Positions 1 through 8,872 of a stretch of 64,000 bases of DNA are shown here, piece after piece. Below the pieces are notes generated by a model. The model was not told the DNA's origin. It searched no databases and was given only the letters and a program-made list of their open reading frames with translations. The position numbers were made by a program, and so were the translations under genes. Numbering within the stretch: position 1 is the stretch's first letter; each line of letters starts with the position of its first letter. This DNA comes from an uncultured Eggerthellaceae bacterium (lineage in GTDB: Bacteria; Actinomycetota; Coriobacteriia; Coriobacteriales; Eggerthellaceae). The stretch spans positions 62,001 through 126,000 of the forward strand of contig CAKTUD010000001.1 of assembly GCA_934617425.1 (NCBI GenBank), written 5' to 3'.

Positions 1-1144
1 CCAGCTTGGAATAGATATCGAGATAATCCAGCTCGCCAAATGCCGCACGCGTGAGCATGGGAATCTCCACGGCATTGCATGCATAGGCGAAACCGAACAA
101 AAACGAACCAATCATGAGCAGCACTATCTGCAACGGCGCCACCCACATAAGGGCGATGCCCGCGATTCCGCATGAGATGCCAACCGCCAAACCCGCACGA
201 GCGCTTTTATCGTTTATGGCACCGAGAACAACCTTCGCAAGCGCCTGGCCAGCCATGCACGCACCTGCAACAGCACCCGCTGCAAGAGCGATTTCGGTTC
301 CCGTGAACGACTGGCAATACGAAGCGAAGAACTGATACACCTGCTGATTTCCCGTAATGAGGAATGCATAGACGGCAAGTGCCGCAAAGGCCGCGCTTTT
401 CATGGCGCGCGTCGCCGGAACGCCCGTAACTGCCTGGCTTGCAGACTCGCGCGTAACGCCTTCGGATGCGCCGTCCTCAGCCGACCCGCTTCCGACAGCG
501 CCAAGCGCATCGGGCGATTCGCCATAGCGGAGCAAGCCCTTATCAGAAGGGCGTGTGCGCACCACGAACAGCGTGAACGGCAGCGTGGCAACCAAGATAA
601 TGGCGCCGAGCACCAAATAGCCCATACGCCAGCCATCGGGACCGGCGTTGATGAATGCCGTCCCCAAAGGATTGAATATCACGCCGCCGATACCCGTAAA
701 AGCCATGCACAACCCGATGAAGAACCCCACTTTCTGCTTGCACCAATTATTGATAAGCGTGGGGATGGCGAGATAAATCAGCGGTGCGGTACCAAGCCCC
801 AACAACGCACCAGCCACGTAGAACATCCAAACCGCGCCGAACTGCGACATAGCCAAATAAGTAAACCCATCGACCAAAACGCATGCCGAGAGCACGATGC
901 GCAGGTCAAAACGTTCCATAAGCTTGCCAGCAATGGGAAGCATCACCATCATCGCCAAGTTGAGAATGCTGAAGTAAAGCGACACCTGGGCTTTCGGGAC
1001 AGCAAAATAATTGGCAACAGGGGTAAAGAAGATACCCGCGCAGCTCAAAACGCATGCACAAGGAACACACGTTATGGCAACGCCCGCAGCCACAATCAAA
1101 AACGCATAATGAAACCCGCTCTTAGAGCCCGCTTCGCCGGCCAT
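1..1144 (-). CDS. MFS transporter, 3' end beyond the window
   Basis: This is a leftward reading frame that stays open from an ATG at 1144 to the window edge, about 381 codons, so the C-terminus is missing. The start follows a GGGGG stretch a few bases upstream and reads MAGEAGSKSG, then a first membrane helix. Successive hydrophobic helices and loops such as GLGTAPLIYLAIPTLI and FTGIGGVIFNPLG are typical of 12-TM major facilitator permeases of the OFA/oxalate-formate-like type. A charged, Ser/Ala/Glu-rich cytoplasmic loop separates the two six-helix halves (about 410-520). The substrate cannot be told. The gene is divergent from arylsulfotransferase gene 1, with 379 bp between them. Family is confident, function is not. 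Confidence 0.8.
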   Translation of the reverse strand, partial: MAGEAGSKSGFHYAFLIVAAGVAITCVPCACVLSCAGIFFTPVANYFAVPKAQVSLYFSILNLAMMVMLPIAGKLMERFDLRIVLSACVLVDGFTYLAMSQFGAVWMFYVAGALLGLGTAPLIYLAIPTLINNWCKQKVGFFIGLCMAFTGIGGVIFNPLGTAFINAGPDGWRMGYLVLGAIILVATLPFTLFVVRTRPSDKGLLRYGESPDALGAVGSGSAEDGASEGVTRESASQAVTGVPATRAMKSAAFAALAVYAFLITGNQQVYQFFASYCQSFTGTEIALAAGAVAGACMAGQALAKVVLGAINDKSARAGLAVGISCGIAGIALMWVAPLQIVLLMIGSFLFGFAYACNAVEIPMLTRAAFGELDYLDIYSKL

Positions 1145-1523
1145 CCGAAACCCCCGATCAAAAAAATGCAGAACCCGAAAGATACTAACATACGAAAACG
1201 TGCCACTCGCAACCCATCGGGCGGTGCGCATTCGCATCGAGCAAACGCCCCGCTCGAACATCAAGACGTTGCGGCAAGGCAAAACCTGCACCAAAAACGC
1301 TTCATCCAAAAGTTAACCAAAGCGAAAGCATCAAATTTTCCGACAATAGCAGCATATATCGGATTTTGCGATAGATATTCCCTATGTTTACGGTTGGATG
1401 GCAATACGGGGTTTCTATGGTCAAGCCATGGAGGAATCGAGTAGTATGGAGTTTGTGCGCGATTAAATGGACACCGCGTGCATTTGAGGAGAAACGTTAA
1501 ACAAACCTCGAGAAAGGATTGCC
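1145..1523. promoter_or_regulatory. Divergent intergenic region with LysR-type box candidate
   Basis: This 379-bp non-coding gap lies between the MFS gene and arylsulfotransferase gene 1. It contains an interrupted palindrome of the form ATAG-N7-CTAT at 1371-1385, the spacing bound by OxyR/LysR-type regulators. A similar element lies in the thioredoxin intergenic region at 62474-62488. A GAGAAAGGA ribosome binding site lies just before the ATG at 1524. I see no credible small gene here. Confidence 0.45.
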
Positions 1524-2951
1524 ATGGGACGTCCAACAGTATTCCCCACTGGTACCACCATCTATGAGCCGGAGGAGTGCCAGAACGGCTACACCGTCTT
1601 TACCGCTCCCGGCAAGGGCATCGCCATCATCAGCATGAACGGCGAGATCGTTCGCTTCTTCAAGGACATGAACGGCTTCCCGCCGCGCGTTCTTCCCGGC
1701 GGCCACCTGATCGGCACCCGCGCACCCCGCGGCGCCGAGTTTGGTTACCAGGACATGGGCGACTTGACCATGGTCGATATGGACGGCAACGTCGAGTGGA
1801 CTTTCAACCACAATATGGAGGTTACCGACGACGGCGAGCCTTATTGGAGCGCCCGTCAGCATCATGACTATCAGGTTACCGGCAGCCCGGTTGGCTACTG
1901 GACCCCTGGCATGGACATGGATCCTAACTTCGACAAGATGCTGCTGCTCACGCACCGCGACGTGAAGAAGCCCAAAATCTCCCCGCAGAACCTGCTTGAC
2001 GACCGTCTGATCGAGATCGATCGCGACGGCAACATCACTTGGGAGTGGAGCGTCGTCGACCACTTCAACGAGTTCGGCTTCAGCGAGGCCGCCAAGAACG
2101 CCATGTTCCGCAACCCCAACACCCAGCATGCGGGTCCCGAGGGCCAGGGCGACCTGTTCCACTGCAACTGCGCCTCCTACCTCGGTCCTAACCACTGGTT
2201 CGACGAAGGCGATGCGCGCTTCAACCCCAACAACATCATCATGGACTCACGCGAGTGCAACATCATGTGGATCGTCGACCACGAGACCGGCCATATCGTA
2301 TGGCAGGTGGGCCCCGATTTCACCGACACCCCCGAGAAGCGCATCTTCGGCACCATCGTCGGCCCGCACCACACCCACATGATCCCCAAGGGCCTGCCGG
2401 GCGAGGGTCATGTCATGGTCTACGACAACGGCGGCTGGGCCGGCTACGGCGCCCCCAACCAGTTCTCCAGGACCGGCCTCAAGGTTACCCGTCGCGACTA
2501 CTCGCGCATCGTGGAGTTCGACCCCACCACGCTCGAAATTGTTTGGGAGTACGACGGCGAGCCGCACGTTCTCGACGGCGACTTCAACTTCAATGCCAAC
2601 TATCACTACAGCCCGCTGACTTCCGATGCTCAGCGCCTGCCCAACGGCAACACGCTTATCTGCGAGGGCTGCAGCGCAACCATTCGCGAGGTTACCCCCG
2701 AGAAGAAGATCGTGTGGGAGTACGTATACCCCGAGGTTGGCATGGCTCTGCTGTATCGCGCCTATCGTGTACCTTACGAGTGGATTCCGCAAATCGAGAA
2801 ACCCGAAGAGGTTGCCATCCATCGCGTTGACAACGTCGAGTTCAAGATGCCCGGTGCTGTTGCTTCCGACTTTGACAAGTACGGCATCGATGTCGAGGGC
2901 ACCAAGGTTCCTGCTGGCGCCATGGCTCACTGCGTCGAGGGCTTGGACTAA
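1524..2951 (+). CDS. Arylsulfotransferase (ASST)-like protein, paralog 1
   Basis: The 475-residue protein belongs to the arylsulfotransferase (PF05935/PF14269) type, beta-propeller enzymes that move sulfate from one phenolic sulfate ester to another phenol. Visible conserved blocks are RQHHDYQ (111-117), GPHHTHMIPKGLPGEG (281-296), the following DNGG, and SPLTSDAQRLPNGNTL (363-378). A CEGC pair lies at 380-383. The protein begins MGRPTVFPTG without a signal peptide, so it is probably cytoplasmic, unlike the periplasmic E. coli/UPEC enzyme. The ATG follows GAGAAAGGA. It is monocistronic, closed by a strong terminator. Two close paralogs lie at 58.8-61.9 kb. The true acceptor is unknown, and catalytic residues are assigned by family only. 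Confidence 0.82.
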   Translation: MGRPTVFPTGTTIYEPEECQNGYTVFTAPGKGIAIISMNGEIVRFFKDMNGFPPRVLPGGHLIGTRAPRGAEFGYQDMGDLTMVDMDGNVEWTFNHNMEVTDDGEPYWSARQHHDYQVTGSPVGYWTPGMDMDPNFDKMLLLTHRDVKKPKISPQNLLDDRLIEIDRDGNITWEWSVVDHFNEFGFSEAAKNAMFRNPNTQHAGPEGQGDLFHCNCASYLGPNHWFDEGDARFNPNNIIMDSRECNIMWIVDHETGHIVWQVGPDFTDTPEKRIFGTIVGPHHTHMIPKGLPGEGHVMVYDNGGWAGYGAPNQFSRTGLKVTRRDYSRIVEFDPTTLEIVWEYDGEPHVLDGDFNFNANYHYSPLTSDAQRLPNGNTLICEGCSATIREVTPEKKIVWEYVYPEVGMALLYRAYRVPYEWIPQIEKPEEVAIHRVDNVEFKMPGAVASDFDKYGIDVEGTKVPAGAMAHCVEGLD

Positions 2952-2986
2952 TCTGATATCGATTAGCTCGAGGTTTGAGAAGCGAA

Positions 2987-3015
2987 AGGCTGCCGCTTAT
3001 GCGGCAGCCTTTTTT
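2987..3015 (+). terminator. Rho-independent terminator after ASST 1
   Basis: A 9-bp stem, GGCTGCCGC/GCGGCAGCC, with a TTAT loop is followed by six T. It ends the ASST 1 transcript and lies 30 bp from the 3' end of the convergent perR gene. Confidence 0.9.
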
Positions 3016-3044
3016 CATGGACGAAACAGACGGCGACGGCGATG

Positions 3045-3449
3045 TCAGCTTTCCCCGCCTGCCGCCGATAGCGCTTGGCAGCTCGGGCAAAGACCCTCGA
3101 AAACCACGCTATGACCAAAGATATCGTAGCCCGACTGGTCGGCAGCGCGACTGTCGGCAAGTTCATCGTACTCGAACATCGCGTCATCCATTTTGCCGCA
3201 ATTCACGCACACCACGTGAGAATGCTTCGTATTGCGAAAATCGTAATGGCTACCACCGGGTGCTTGTACCAAAAGAATATCGCCCGCCTCGGCAAGTAAA
3301 TTGAGATTGCGATAGACCGTCCCCATACTCACGTGCGCATCGCGTGCATGCACGTACTCGTAAACCTCGTTTGCCGTGGGATGATTGGCAAGAGAGCGAA
3401 CGGCATCCATCACCAGTTCGCGTTGGCGAGTGTTTCTGCGAGCAACCAT
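3045..3449 (-). CDS. perR: PerR-type Fur family peroxide-responsive repressor
   Basis: This 134-residue Fur-family regulator has an N-terminal winged helix (HPTANEVYEYV, VSMGTVYRNL) and a metal-binding C-terminal half. Two CxxC pairs (CVNC and CPSC) form the structural zinc site. HYDF, KHSH and the Asp-Asp after CGKM match the regulatory His/Asp set of PerR rather than Fur. I start it at the ATG at 3449 because AAAGGGGGAGG lies just upstream; the longer frame from 3500 lacks such a site and overlaps a candidate operator. It is divergent from the AhpF-like flavoprotein, which suggests control of that gene and of itself by peroxide. PerR rather than Fur or Zur is a residue-based inference. Confidence 0.82.
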   Translation of the reverse strand: MVARRNTRQRELVMDAVRSLANHPTANEVYEYVHARDAHVSMGTVYRNLNLLAEAGDILLVQAPGGSHYDFRNTKHSHVVCVNCGKMDDAMFEYDELADSRAADQSGYDIFGHSVVFEGLCPSCQALSAAGGES

Positions 3450-3498
3450 GATGCCTCCCCCTTTGCTTTGCGGCAGCTTTCCTACCTGCAACTTTGTC

Positions 3499-3522
3499 AT
3501 AATTATACGTATTGGGAATTAT
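3499..3522. promoter_or_regulatory. Candidate PerR operator
   Basis: An AT-rich inverted repeat, ATAATT-N12-AATTAT, lies between perR and the divergent AhpF-like gene. Its base composition and position resemble PerR boxes, but it does not match the strict consensus spacing. Confidence 0.35.
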
Positions 3523-3597
3523 TCCTACTACTAAAATCCCTCTTTTTCGGCTCCGTGATAAACTTAGGTTCGGTAGACTTTTCGCAAGGAGCAGATC

Positions 3598-5364
3598 ATG
3601 GACGATGCCTCCAACCTTTACGACGCGGTTATCATCGGCGGCGGGCCTGCGGGCCTTACCGCAGCGATTTATCTAGGCCGCGCTCGCTACCACGTGCTCG
3701 TCATCGAAAAGGAGCGCTTCGGCGGGCAGATTGCCACAACGTCGAGCGTCGTGAACTATCCGGGCATCTTGGAAACATCGGGTGCAGACCTTGCCGCCAC
3801 CATGCTCAAGCAAGCGCTTGGCTTTGGCGCCGAGCTTCTTTCAGCAAAAGTTACCGGCCTTGCAATGGACGGCGATATCAAAACGGTGCGCACCGACGCA
3901 GGCGATATCGAATGTCTTTCTGTTTTGCTTGCCACGGGAGCTGCACCTAAAAAAATCGGTTTCGGCGGCGAGGATGATTTCGAAGGACGCGGCGTTTCTT
4001 ATTGCGCCACCTGCGACGGCGCTTTATTTGCAGGCAAAGAGGTCATCGTCGTCGGCGGAGGGTACCAAGCGGCGGAAGAGTCGATCTTCCTGACAAAGTA
4101 CGCCAAAAAAGTTACCGTCATGATGCGAAAGAGAGATTTCAGCTGCCCAGCGCCGATTGCAAAAGAAGCCTGGAGCAATCCCAAGATCGAGATATTTCCC
4201 AACACGCGCATAACGCGCATCACCGGCGACACGGCCATTCGCGCGGCAATCATCGAAGACACGCTTACCAAAGGACGCGAAACCTGGCACCCCGAGAACC
4301 CCAAGGAGACCTTCGGGGTGTTTGTCTTGGCTGGTCGCAGACCCGCAACATCGCTGGTCAGAGGCATCGCAAAACTCGACGACAACGGATGCATCGTCGT
4401 AGACGAAAATCAAATGACAACTTGCATCGGCCTTTTTGCAGCGGGAGATGTTTGCCCCAAAAATCTTAGGCAAGTTGCCACCGCCGTCGGCCAAGCGGCT
4501 GCAGCTGCAACCGAAATGGAAACGTTCATAGCCGCGGCGCAAAAACGGACCGGCTTCGTTCCGCAACAACCAGAAAACGACCGCGCAAAGAGCAACGCTT
4601 CTAGCAACGCGAACAGCACGTTTTGCATCTCGACAAATGCGCTGCAGAACATGAGCGAGGGTTCCAACGAGCCCGATGCCGCATCCCGCAACGGCGCGGC
4701 ATATCCCAACGGCAGCATCATCGACGCAAGCAAAAACGCAAGTCCGCTCACGCCTGCAATGGTCGCCACGTTAAAAGAAGCTTCGGCGAAAATCGAAAAG
4801 CGCCTCGTGCTTAAACTATCGCTTGATGAGCGCCCCGTGTCGCTTGCAATGCGCGAATGCATGGAAGCCATCGCCGCAAACATCGAAAATCTGAACATCA
4901 AAATAGTCGATAAACCCGCCGCTGATGCGGTTTTGCCCGAAACGCGGATTTGCACCGAAGACGGCTCATGGACAGGTCTCGCTTTTCACGGAGTGCCCCT
5001 CGAGCACGAATTCGATCCTTTTGTCATCAGCCTGCTGAATGCAGCGGGCGCGGGCGACATCCCGGATGACGTGACGCTCGCGAAGATAGCCGCAATCAAA
5101 AAACCGCTCGATTTAAAGATTGCCGCCGGGCTCGATTGTCCACGCTGCCGTAGCACCATCATCCCCGCAGAACGCGTCGCCGCGCTCAACGAGCACGTCA
5201 CCGCGCAGATTTACGACCTGGCGCACTTCCCCGCCCTACAAGAGCGCTACAACATCCTCAGCGTCCCTTGCCTCATCGCGAACGACGGCGAGATAGTGAA
5301 ACCTGGCGGCACCGTGAATTCGATGTCCGACCTTCTGGAAGTTCTCGCGCCTTATCTCGAATAG
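3598..5364 (+). CDS. AhpF-like flavoprotein: thioredoxin reductase fused to C-terminal AhpF-type redox domain
   Basis: This 588-residue protein has two parts. Residues 1-315 are a thioredoxin-reductase module: FAD motif GGGPAG (14-19), redox pair CATC (136-139), NADPH motif GGGYQAAEES (153-162), and the second FAD motif GDV (288-290). After a Ser/Asn/Ala-rich linker (about 320-385) comes a domain like the N-terminal tandem thioredoxin fold of AhpF, with FHGVPLEHEF (464-473) and a CPRC centre (514-517). The order is the reverse of classical AhpF. It matches the architecture described for the AhpF homolog family TIGR03143, thought to reduce AhpC. GGAGCAG precedes the ATG. No ahpC lies nearby. 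The divergent perR gene supports a role in peroxide defence. Confidence 0.85.
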   Translation: MDDASNLYDAVIIGGGPAGLTAAIYLGRARYHVLVIEKERFGGQIATTSSVVNYPGILETSGADLAATMLKQALGFGAELLSAKVTGLAMDGDIKTVRTDAGDIECLSVLLATGAAPKKIGFGGEDDFEGRGVSYCATCDGALFAGKEVIVVGGGYQAAEESIFLTKYAKKVTVMMRKRDFSCPAPIAKEAWSNPKIEIFPNTRITRITGDTAIRAAIIEDTLTKGRETWHPENPKETFGVFVLAGRRPATSLVRGIAKLDDNGCIVVDENQMTTCIGLFAAGDVCPKNLRQVATAVGQAAAAATEMETFIAAAQKRTGFVPQQPENDRAKSNASSNANSTFCISTNALQNMSEGSNEPDAASRNGAAYPNGSIIDASKNASPLTPAMVATLKEASAKIEKRLVLKLSLDERPVSLAMRECMEAIAANIENLNIKIVDKPAADAVLPETRICTEDGSWTGLAFHGVPLEHEFDPFVISLLNAAGAGDIPDDVTLAKIAAIKKPLDLKIAAGLDCPRCRSTIIPAERVAALNEHVTAQIYDLAHFPALQERYNILSVPCLIANDGEIVKPGGTVNSMSDLLEVLAPYLE

Positions 5365-5401
5365 TGCGCCCGCCGTCGCAGCGCGACGCACGGACAGTAA
5401 G

Positions 5402-6535
5402 TTACTTGATCACCGAGGTGGAGCTGTATTCGCTAGCCTTCTCATGGCGGTTCACGGTAAGCGTCACAAGCATCCCGACCACAATCGGGAAGTAGAAGGT
5501 CAAGAAACGCCAGATAAACGTGGAAAGAGCCACAAACGAAGCGTTCGGATAGATAGTACCGAAAAACAGCGCATAGCTGGTTTCAGCCGCGCCGACAGCG
5601 CCCGGCGTAGGTACAAACGACGAGATCATGTACACGAAAGCCTGGCACGAGATGACGGTCAAAATATCGCCATCGCAGCCCAAACCGCGCATGATCACGT
5701 AGCTGATGCTGAAATATTCGAGCAGCTGCAAAAACGTGATGCCCATACTCTTTAAAAAAAGCTTTGGTTTTTTAAAGAGATAATGCATCTCGGTGTAAGC
5801 ATCGTCGATGGTTTTGGTGACGCCGGCGATCTTCTCCTCAGGGTTCTTCACCAAGTGCAGCTTGGCGCCGAAATCGAATGCAAGCCTCATGAGCTTCAGA
5901 ATGCCCGAGCGCCAAAAAGCAGCCGCGAGGAGCATGGCAAGCAAGCCAAGGCCGCCTATGAAACCGATAGTCACCAGCACCATAAGCGCCGGATTGTCAT
6001 CCATGAAATAGTGGAAGCGCAGGAGCAAAACCAAAGCACAAAACGTGCTGGTGGCGATTTGATACGTGACGAAACGGCACAGAAGCATCGGCATGCTTTT
6101 TGAAAGAGGCATGCCGAAACGATTGTAGTAATAAGCTTGAAACGGCTGTCCGCCGCTCGAAAGCGGGGTTATGCAGTTGAAATACTGCCCGATAACCGTG
6201 CAGGTCATGGTCTTGCTGAATTTGAACTTGGGGAACATATCCGACGAGAAGACCTGCAAGCAGCACGACTCCAAAACCCAATAGAGCACCACCATGCCAA
6301 CGCCGAGCGCGAGCCATTGCCACTGCATGCTCGAAAGCGCATGGGCAAGATCTTCGCCTTCGCCCGCGAAAACCAAATAGCCGATGAGCATGCCGAAAGC
6401 GAAAACGCAAAGCACGATATTGAGCAAGCGGCCTTTTACATGCGGGCGCTCCATAGCGGTTTCGGGGGCAACTTCATCGAGCAAATTGGGCTCGAGCAGC
6501 GCCTCTTCGGTTTTTTCGCTTCTATCTACAGGCAT
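5402..6535 (-). CDS. YbhN/AglD-type flippase-like membrane protein (LPG synthase TM domain)
   Basis: This 377-residue integral membrane protein carries the lysylphosphatidylglycerol-synthase transmembrane domain (PF03706) without the catalytic half. Conserved loops are TPLSSGGQPFQAYY in the first half and VPTPGAVGAAETSYALFF near the C-terminus. A soluble 35-40 residue N-terminus (MPVDRSEKTEE...) precedes the first helix. Members of this family are proposed to flip lipids or lipid-linked glycans. It lies 30 bp downstream of a glycosyltransferase 2 gene on the same strand, consistent with a shared envelope-glycan role. Upstream of the ATG only a weak AAGAAG is seen. The lipid substrate is unknown. 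Confidence 0.82.
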   Translation of the reverse strand: MPVDRSEKTEEALLEPNLLDEVAPETAMERPHVKGRLLNIVLCVFAFGMLIGYLVFAGEGEDLAHALSSMQWQWLALGVGMVVLYWVLESCCLQVFSSDMFPKFKFSKTMTCTVIGQYFNCITPLSSGGQPFQAYYYNRFGMPLSKSMPMLLCRFVTYQIATSTFCALVLLLRFHYFMDDNPALMVLVTIGFIGGLGLLAMLLAAAFWRSGILKLMRLAFDFGAKLHLVKNPEEKIAGVTKTIDDAYTEMHYLFKKPKLFLKSMGITFLQLLEYFSISYVIMRGLGCDGDILTVISCQAFVYMISSFVPTPGAVGAAETSYALFFGTIYPNASFVALSTFIWRFLTFYFPIVVGMLVTLTVNRHEKASEYSSTSVIK

Positions 6536-6565
6536 ACATCTTCTTAATCGGTGAAAGCTGCGAAT

Positions 6566-7594
6566 TTAGGCGTACTTGAATATTTTAGCACCAATGTTGT
6601 AACCGAACTTCGCAACCGCGCGGCCAAATGCCGTCTTGCGATAAACCAACCCAGCAAAGGAGACGTGCAGCCTGCGATAGAGGGCAGGATCGCTGGCGCG
6701 CAGGTAATCCCACAGTTCTTTGTTCATCTCAATCGATTCGGGCGTATTTATCTCAAACAAGTGAATCGACGAAACCGTCATCATGGCGGAGAGATAGCGC
6801 AAGCTGCAGCTAGCCAAACGCGGGCTTATGGCCTGAAGCCCTGCATAATCGAAGCCATCGATGGCCAAATGCGTGGCGTGTATCTGCTCGCCAATGTGCT
6901 TCCTGAGCACCTCGGGCTCAACCGACTGGCCCTCACGCCCGATGGTGTACCAATACAGATCGCAATCGTGGTAGTAAAGCGTGCGCACGTAACGCAGCGG
7001 CTTCAGCATAAGAAGGCTATCCATATACGATTCGCCCTCAGGCAGGCGAAGCCCACTCTCGCGCACGATGGCAGTACGGTAGATCATGCTGTGGATCATC
7101 AAATACTGGTCGATCTTCGGCTTGTTGAGGTCATCCCACTTGACGACGGCGTCGTGCGGGATCAGCTTCTTGTACTGAATGGTGTGGCGCGAGCCATCGT
7201 CGATGCGGTTGTAGATATAGTTCACAACGAACAGATCGACCTGCTCATGCGCATCGCGCAATTCGGCAAGACGAGCGACGACCTCGTCGAGCTTGACCGA
7301 ATCCAGCCAATCGTCGGCATCGACGATGTAGAAATAATCGCCCGAAGCAAGCTCGAGCGCATGATTGACGGCACCGCCCCAGTTGCGATTCTCTTGATCG
7401 ACGGGAACGACGATGCCCGGATATTCCCGCTGGTATGCACGCGCGATCTCGAGCGTGTCGTCCTTCGAACCGTCGTTTATCACCAGCACCTCGACGACAT
7501 CGCCTGCCTGCACCAGCGTATCAAGGCAGTGATGCAGAAAAGACGCCGCGTTATACGCGGGCACGGCGAGTGTTAGCAGTTTGCGGTTTGGCAT
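6566..7594 (-). CDS. Family 2 glycosyltransferase
   Basis: This is a GT-A fold family 2 glycosyltransferase of 342 residues from the chosen start (MPNRKLLTLAVPAYNAA). The N-terminal domain shows LAVPAYNAASFL, the nucleotide-binding VLVINDGSKDDT, and the metal-binding VDADDW. The C-terminal half contains aromatic residues and a basic tail but no clear membrane helix. A TTG at 7651 would add 19 residues (SFFVRAFWF...); family alignment favours 7594, although neither start has a strong ribosome binding site. It probably transfers a sugar to a lipid or glycan handled by the downstream flippase-like protein. Donor and acceptor are unknown. Confidence 0.85.
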   Translation of the reverse strand: MPNRKLLTLAVPAYNAASFLHHCLDTLVQAGDVVEVLVINDGSKDDTLEIARAYQREYPGIVVPVDQENRNWGGAVNHALELASGDYFYIVDADDWLDSVKLDEVVARLAELRDAHEQVDLFVVNYIYNRIDDGSRHTIQYKKLIPHDAVVKWDDLNKPKIDQYLMIHSMIYRTAIVRESGLRLPEGESYMDSLLMLKPLRYVRTLYYHDCDLYWYTIGREGQSVEPEVLRKHIGEQIHATHLAIDGFDYAGLQAISPRLASCSLRYLSAMMTVSSIHLFEINTPESIEMNKELWDYLRASDPALYRRLHVSFAGLVYRKTAFGRAVAKFGYNIGAKIFKYA

Positions 7595-7750
7595 GTCCAG
7601 TCGTTTCGTTTCGGAGGTGACGAACCAGAACGCGCGCACGAAGAATGACAACCCGCTCGGTCGTAGGTTCTGAGTTTAACGCGCACGAAAGCAAATAGAC
7701 AGCAGAGGCGACACTGCGCATAATCTCTTCAGCGAGCCGTAATTGCAGCG

Positions 7751-8872
7751 TTACCCGAAAACGAGGCCCGAACTGCCGAGGCGCATGAAATGCAGCGCTG
7801 CACAGAATCCGTAAACGCCTGCCAAGAACCAAAAGGAGCCGTCGGCAACGGCGCGCGGCAACTTGCGCATGGCGGAATCCATGAGCGGGTACACCACCCA
7901 CACGATGAGCGTCGCCGCTATGGAGTACACCATCGAGTTCTGCAGGCATACCTGCCCCATGAAATTGAACGGCAGCGCGCGATAGTCCCACAGGTGATAA
8001 TCGGCATTCGCGGTGATGCCGGTGATGAAGTCGATCGCCGTGCACACGAGGGCGTTGGCAAGAAAGCTCACGATAACCGCCGGCACCACCTTACCACCCG
8101 TCTTGTGCAAAATGAAGCGGCTGAACGGATGCAACACCAGCACGATCATGATAAGCGCTATGCCCTCGGCGGAGAACGGGAACAGCCATTGATCCCACAA
8201 CATGTGGTTCGAGGGGTCGTAGTCGCCCATCACCAAACCGAAGCGAATCAGCCAACAAAAGGCTATCTCGGCCCAATGGCCCAAGAACGAGAACGAGAAG
8301 AAGTACACCAGCAGATCGCGCCAGGACTCCCACGTGCGCAAACGCTGTTTAAGAGGAAGATCCCACGTATACCCTTGCGGTGCATCGTCGCGACGGTACG
8401 CGCTGTTAAGCACCGCTTTCGCCGTGCTCGAGAAAAGCAGATAAACGATTGCCGCGACGGCGCACGAAACCTGCGCACCCACGAGCAGCGCCGCAAGCGC
8501 GACGCCCAGATGCGAGGCAAGCGTCGCAAACGAACCGCCTCGCAGCAAATCAACCAACATGATACCGTTGTTCAAAGCGATCGCTATCGGCACGACCACG
8601 CGAGCGCTCGCCGAGCGTATTTGCACCAGCCACACCGACACCACCGTGGCGCCCGCGAGAAGCATGCCGCACACCAAGCTCAGATCGTACGAAAAATGGT
8701 TGGGGTCGACAAGCGCGGCTCCGATGAGCACGGCAAACACGACACCTATCTGATAGATTTGCAGCAAGCGCAAGCCTATAGGCAAACCGCCCAGCCCCCC
8801 ATGGCTAAATGGCAGGTAATCGCATAGTCTCGTGCTGCTGCTCTTCAGCGACAGACCCTCATCGGCTGCCAC
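7751..8872 (-). CDS. CmpB-type putative ABC transporter membrane protein, copy 2
   Basis: This 373-residue multi-spanning protein has the C-terminal domain of the CmpB/putative ABC-transporter type IV family (PF06541). The conserved core reads FLGHWAEIAFCWLIR, then W-X2-W-X-FPF-X-EGIA, then LWDYRALPFNFMGQVCLQN. The GTG start at 8872 shares its G with the TAG stop of the upstream paralog (TAGTG), so translation is probably coupled. The first 200 residues are additional helices that differ from copy 1. No ATPase lies beside it. The function of the family is not established; its place upstream of the glycosyltransferase and flippase-like genes hints at envelope assembly. Confidence 0.75.
   Translation of the reverse strand: MAADEGLSLKSSSTRLCDYLPFSHGGLGGLPIGLRLLQIYQIGVVFAVLIGAALVDPNHFSYDLSLVCGMLLAGATVVSVWLVQIRSASARVVVPIAIALNNGIMLVDLLRGGSFATLASHLGVALAALLVGAQVSCAVAAIVYLLFSSTAKAVLNSAYRRDDAPQGYTWDLPLKQRLRTWESWRDLLVYFFSFSFLGHWAEIAFCWLIRFGLVMGDYDPSNHMLWDQWLFPFSAEGIALIMIVLVLHPFSRFILHKTGGKVVPAVIVSFLANALVCTAIDFITGITANADYHLWDYRALPFNFMGQVCLQNSMVYSIAATLIVWVVYPLMDSAMRKLPRAVADGSFWFLAGVYGFCAALHFMRLGSSGLVFG

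Noticed and set aside
3450..3500. Longer perR start at 3500
   Set aside because: There is no ribosome site there, it overlaps a candidate operator, and the ATG at 3449 has AAAGGGGGAGG directly upstream.
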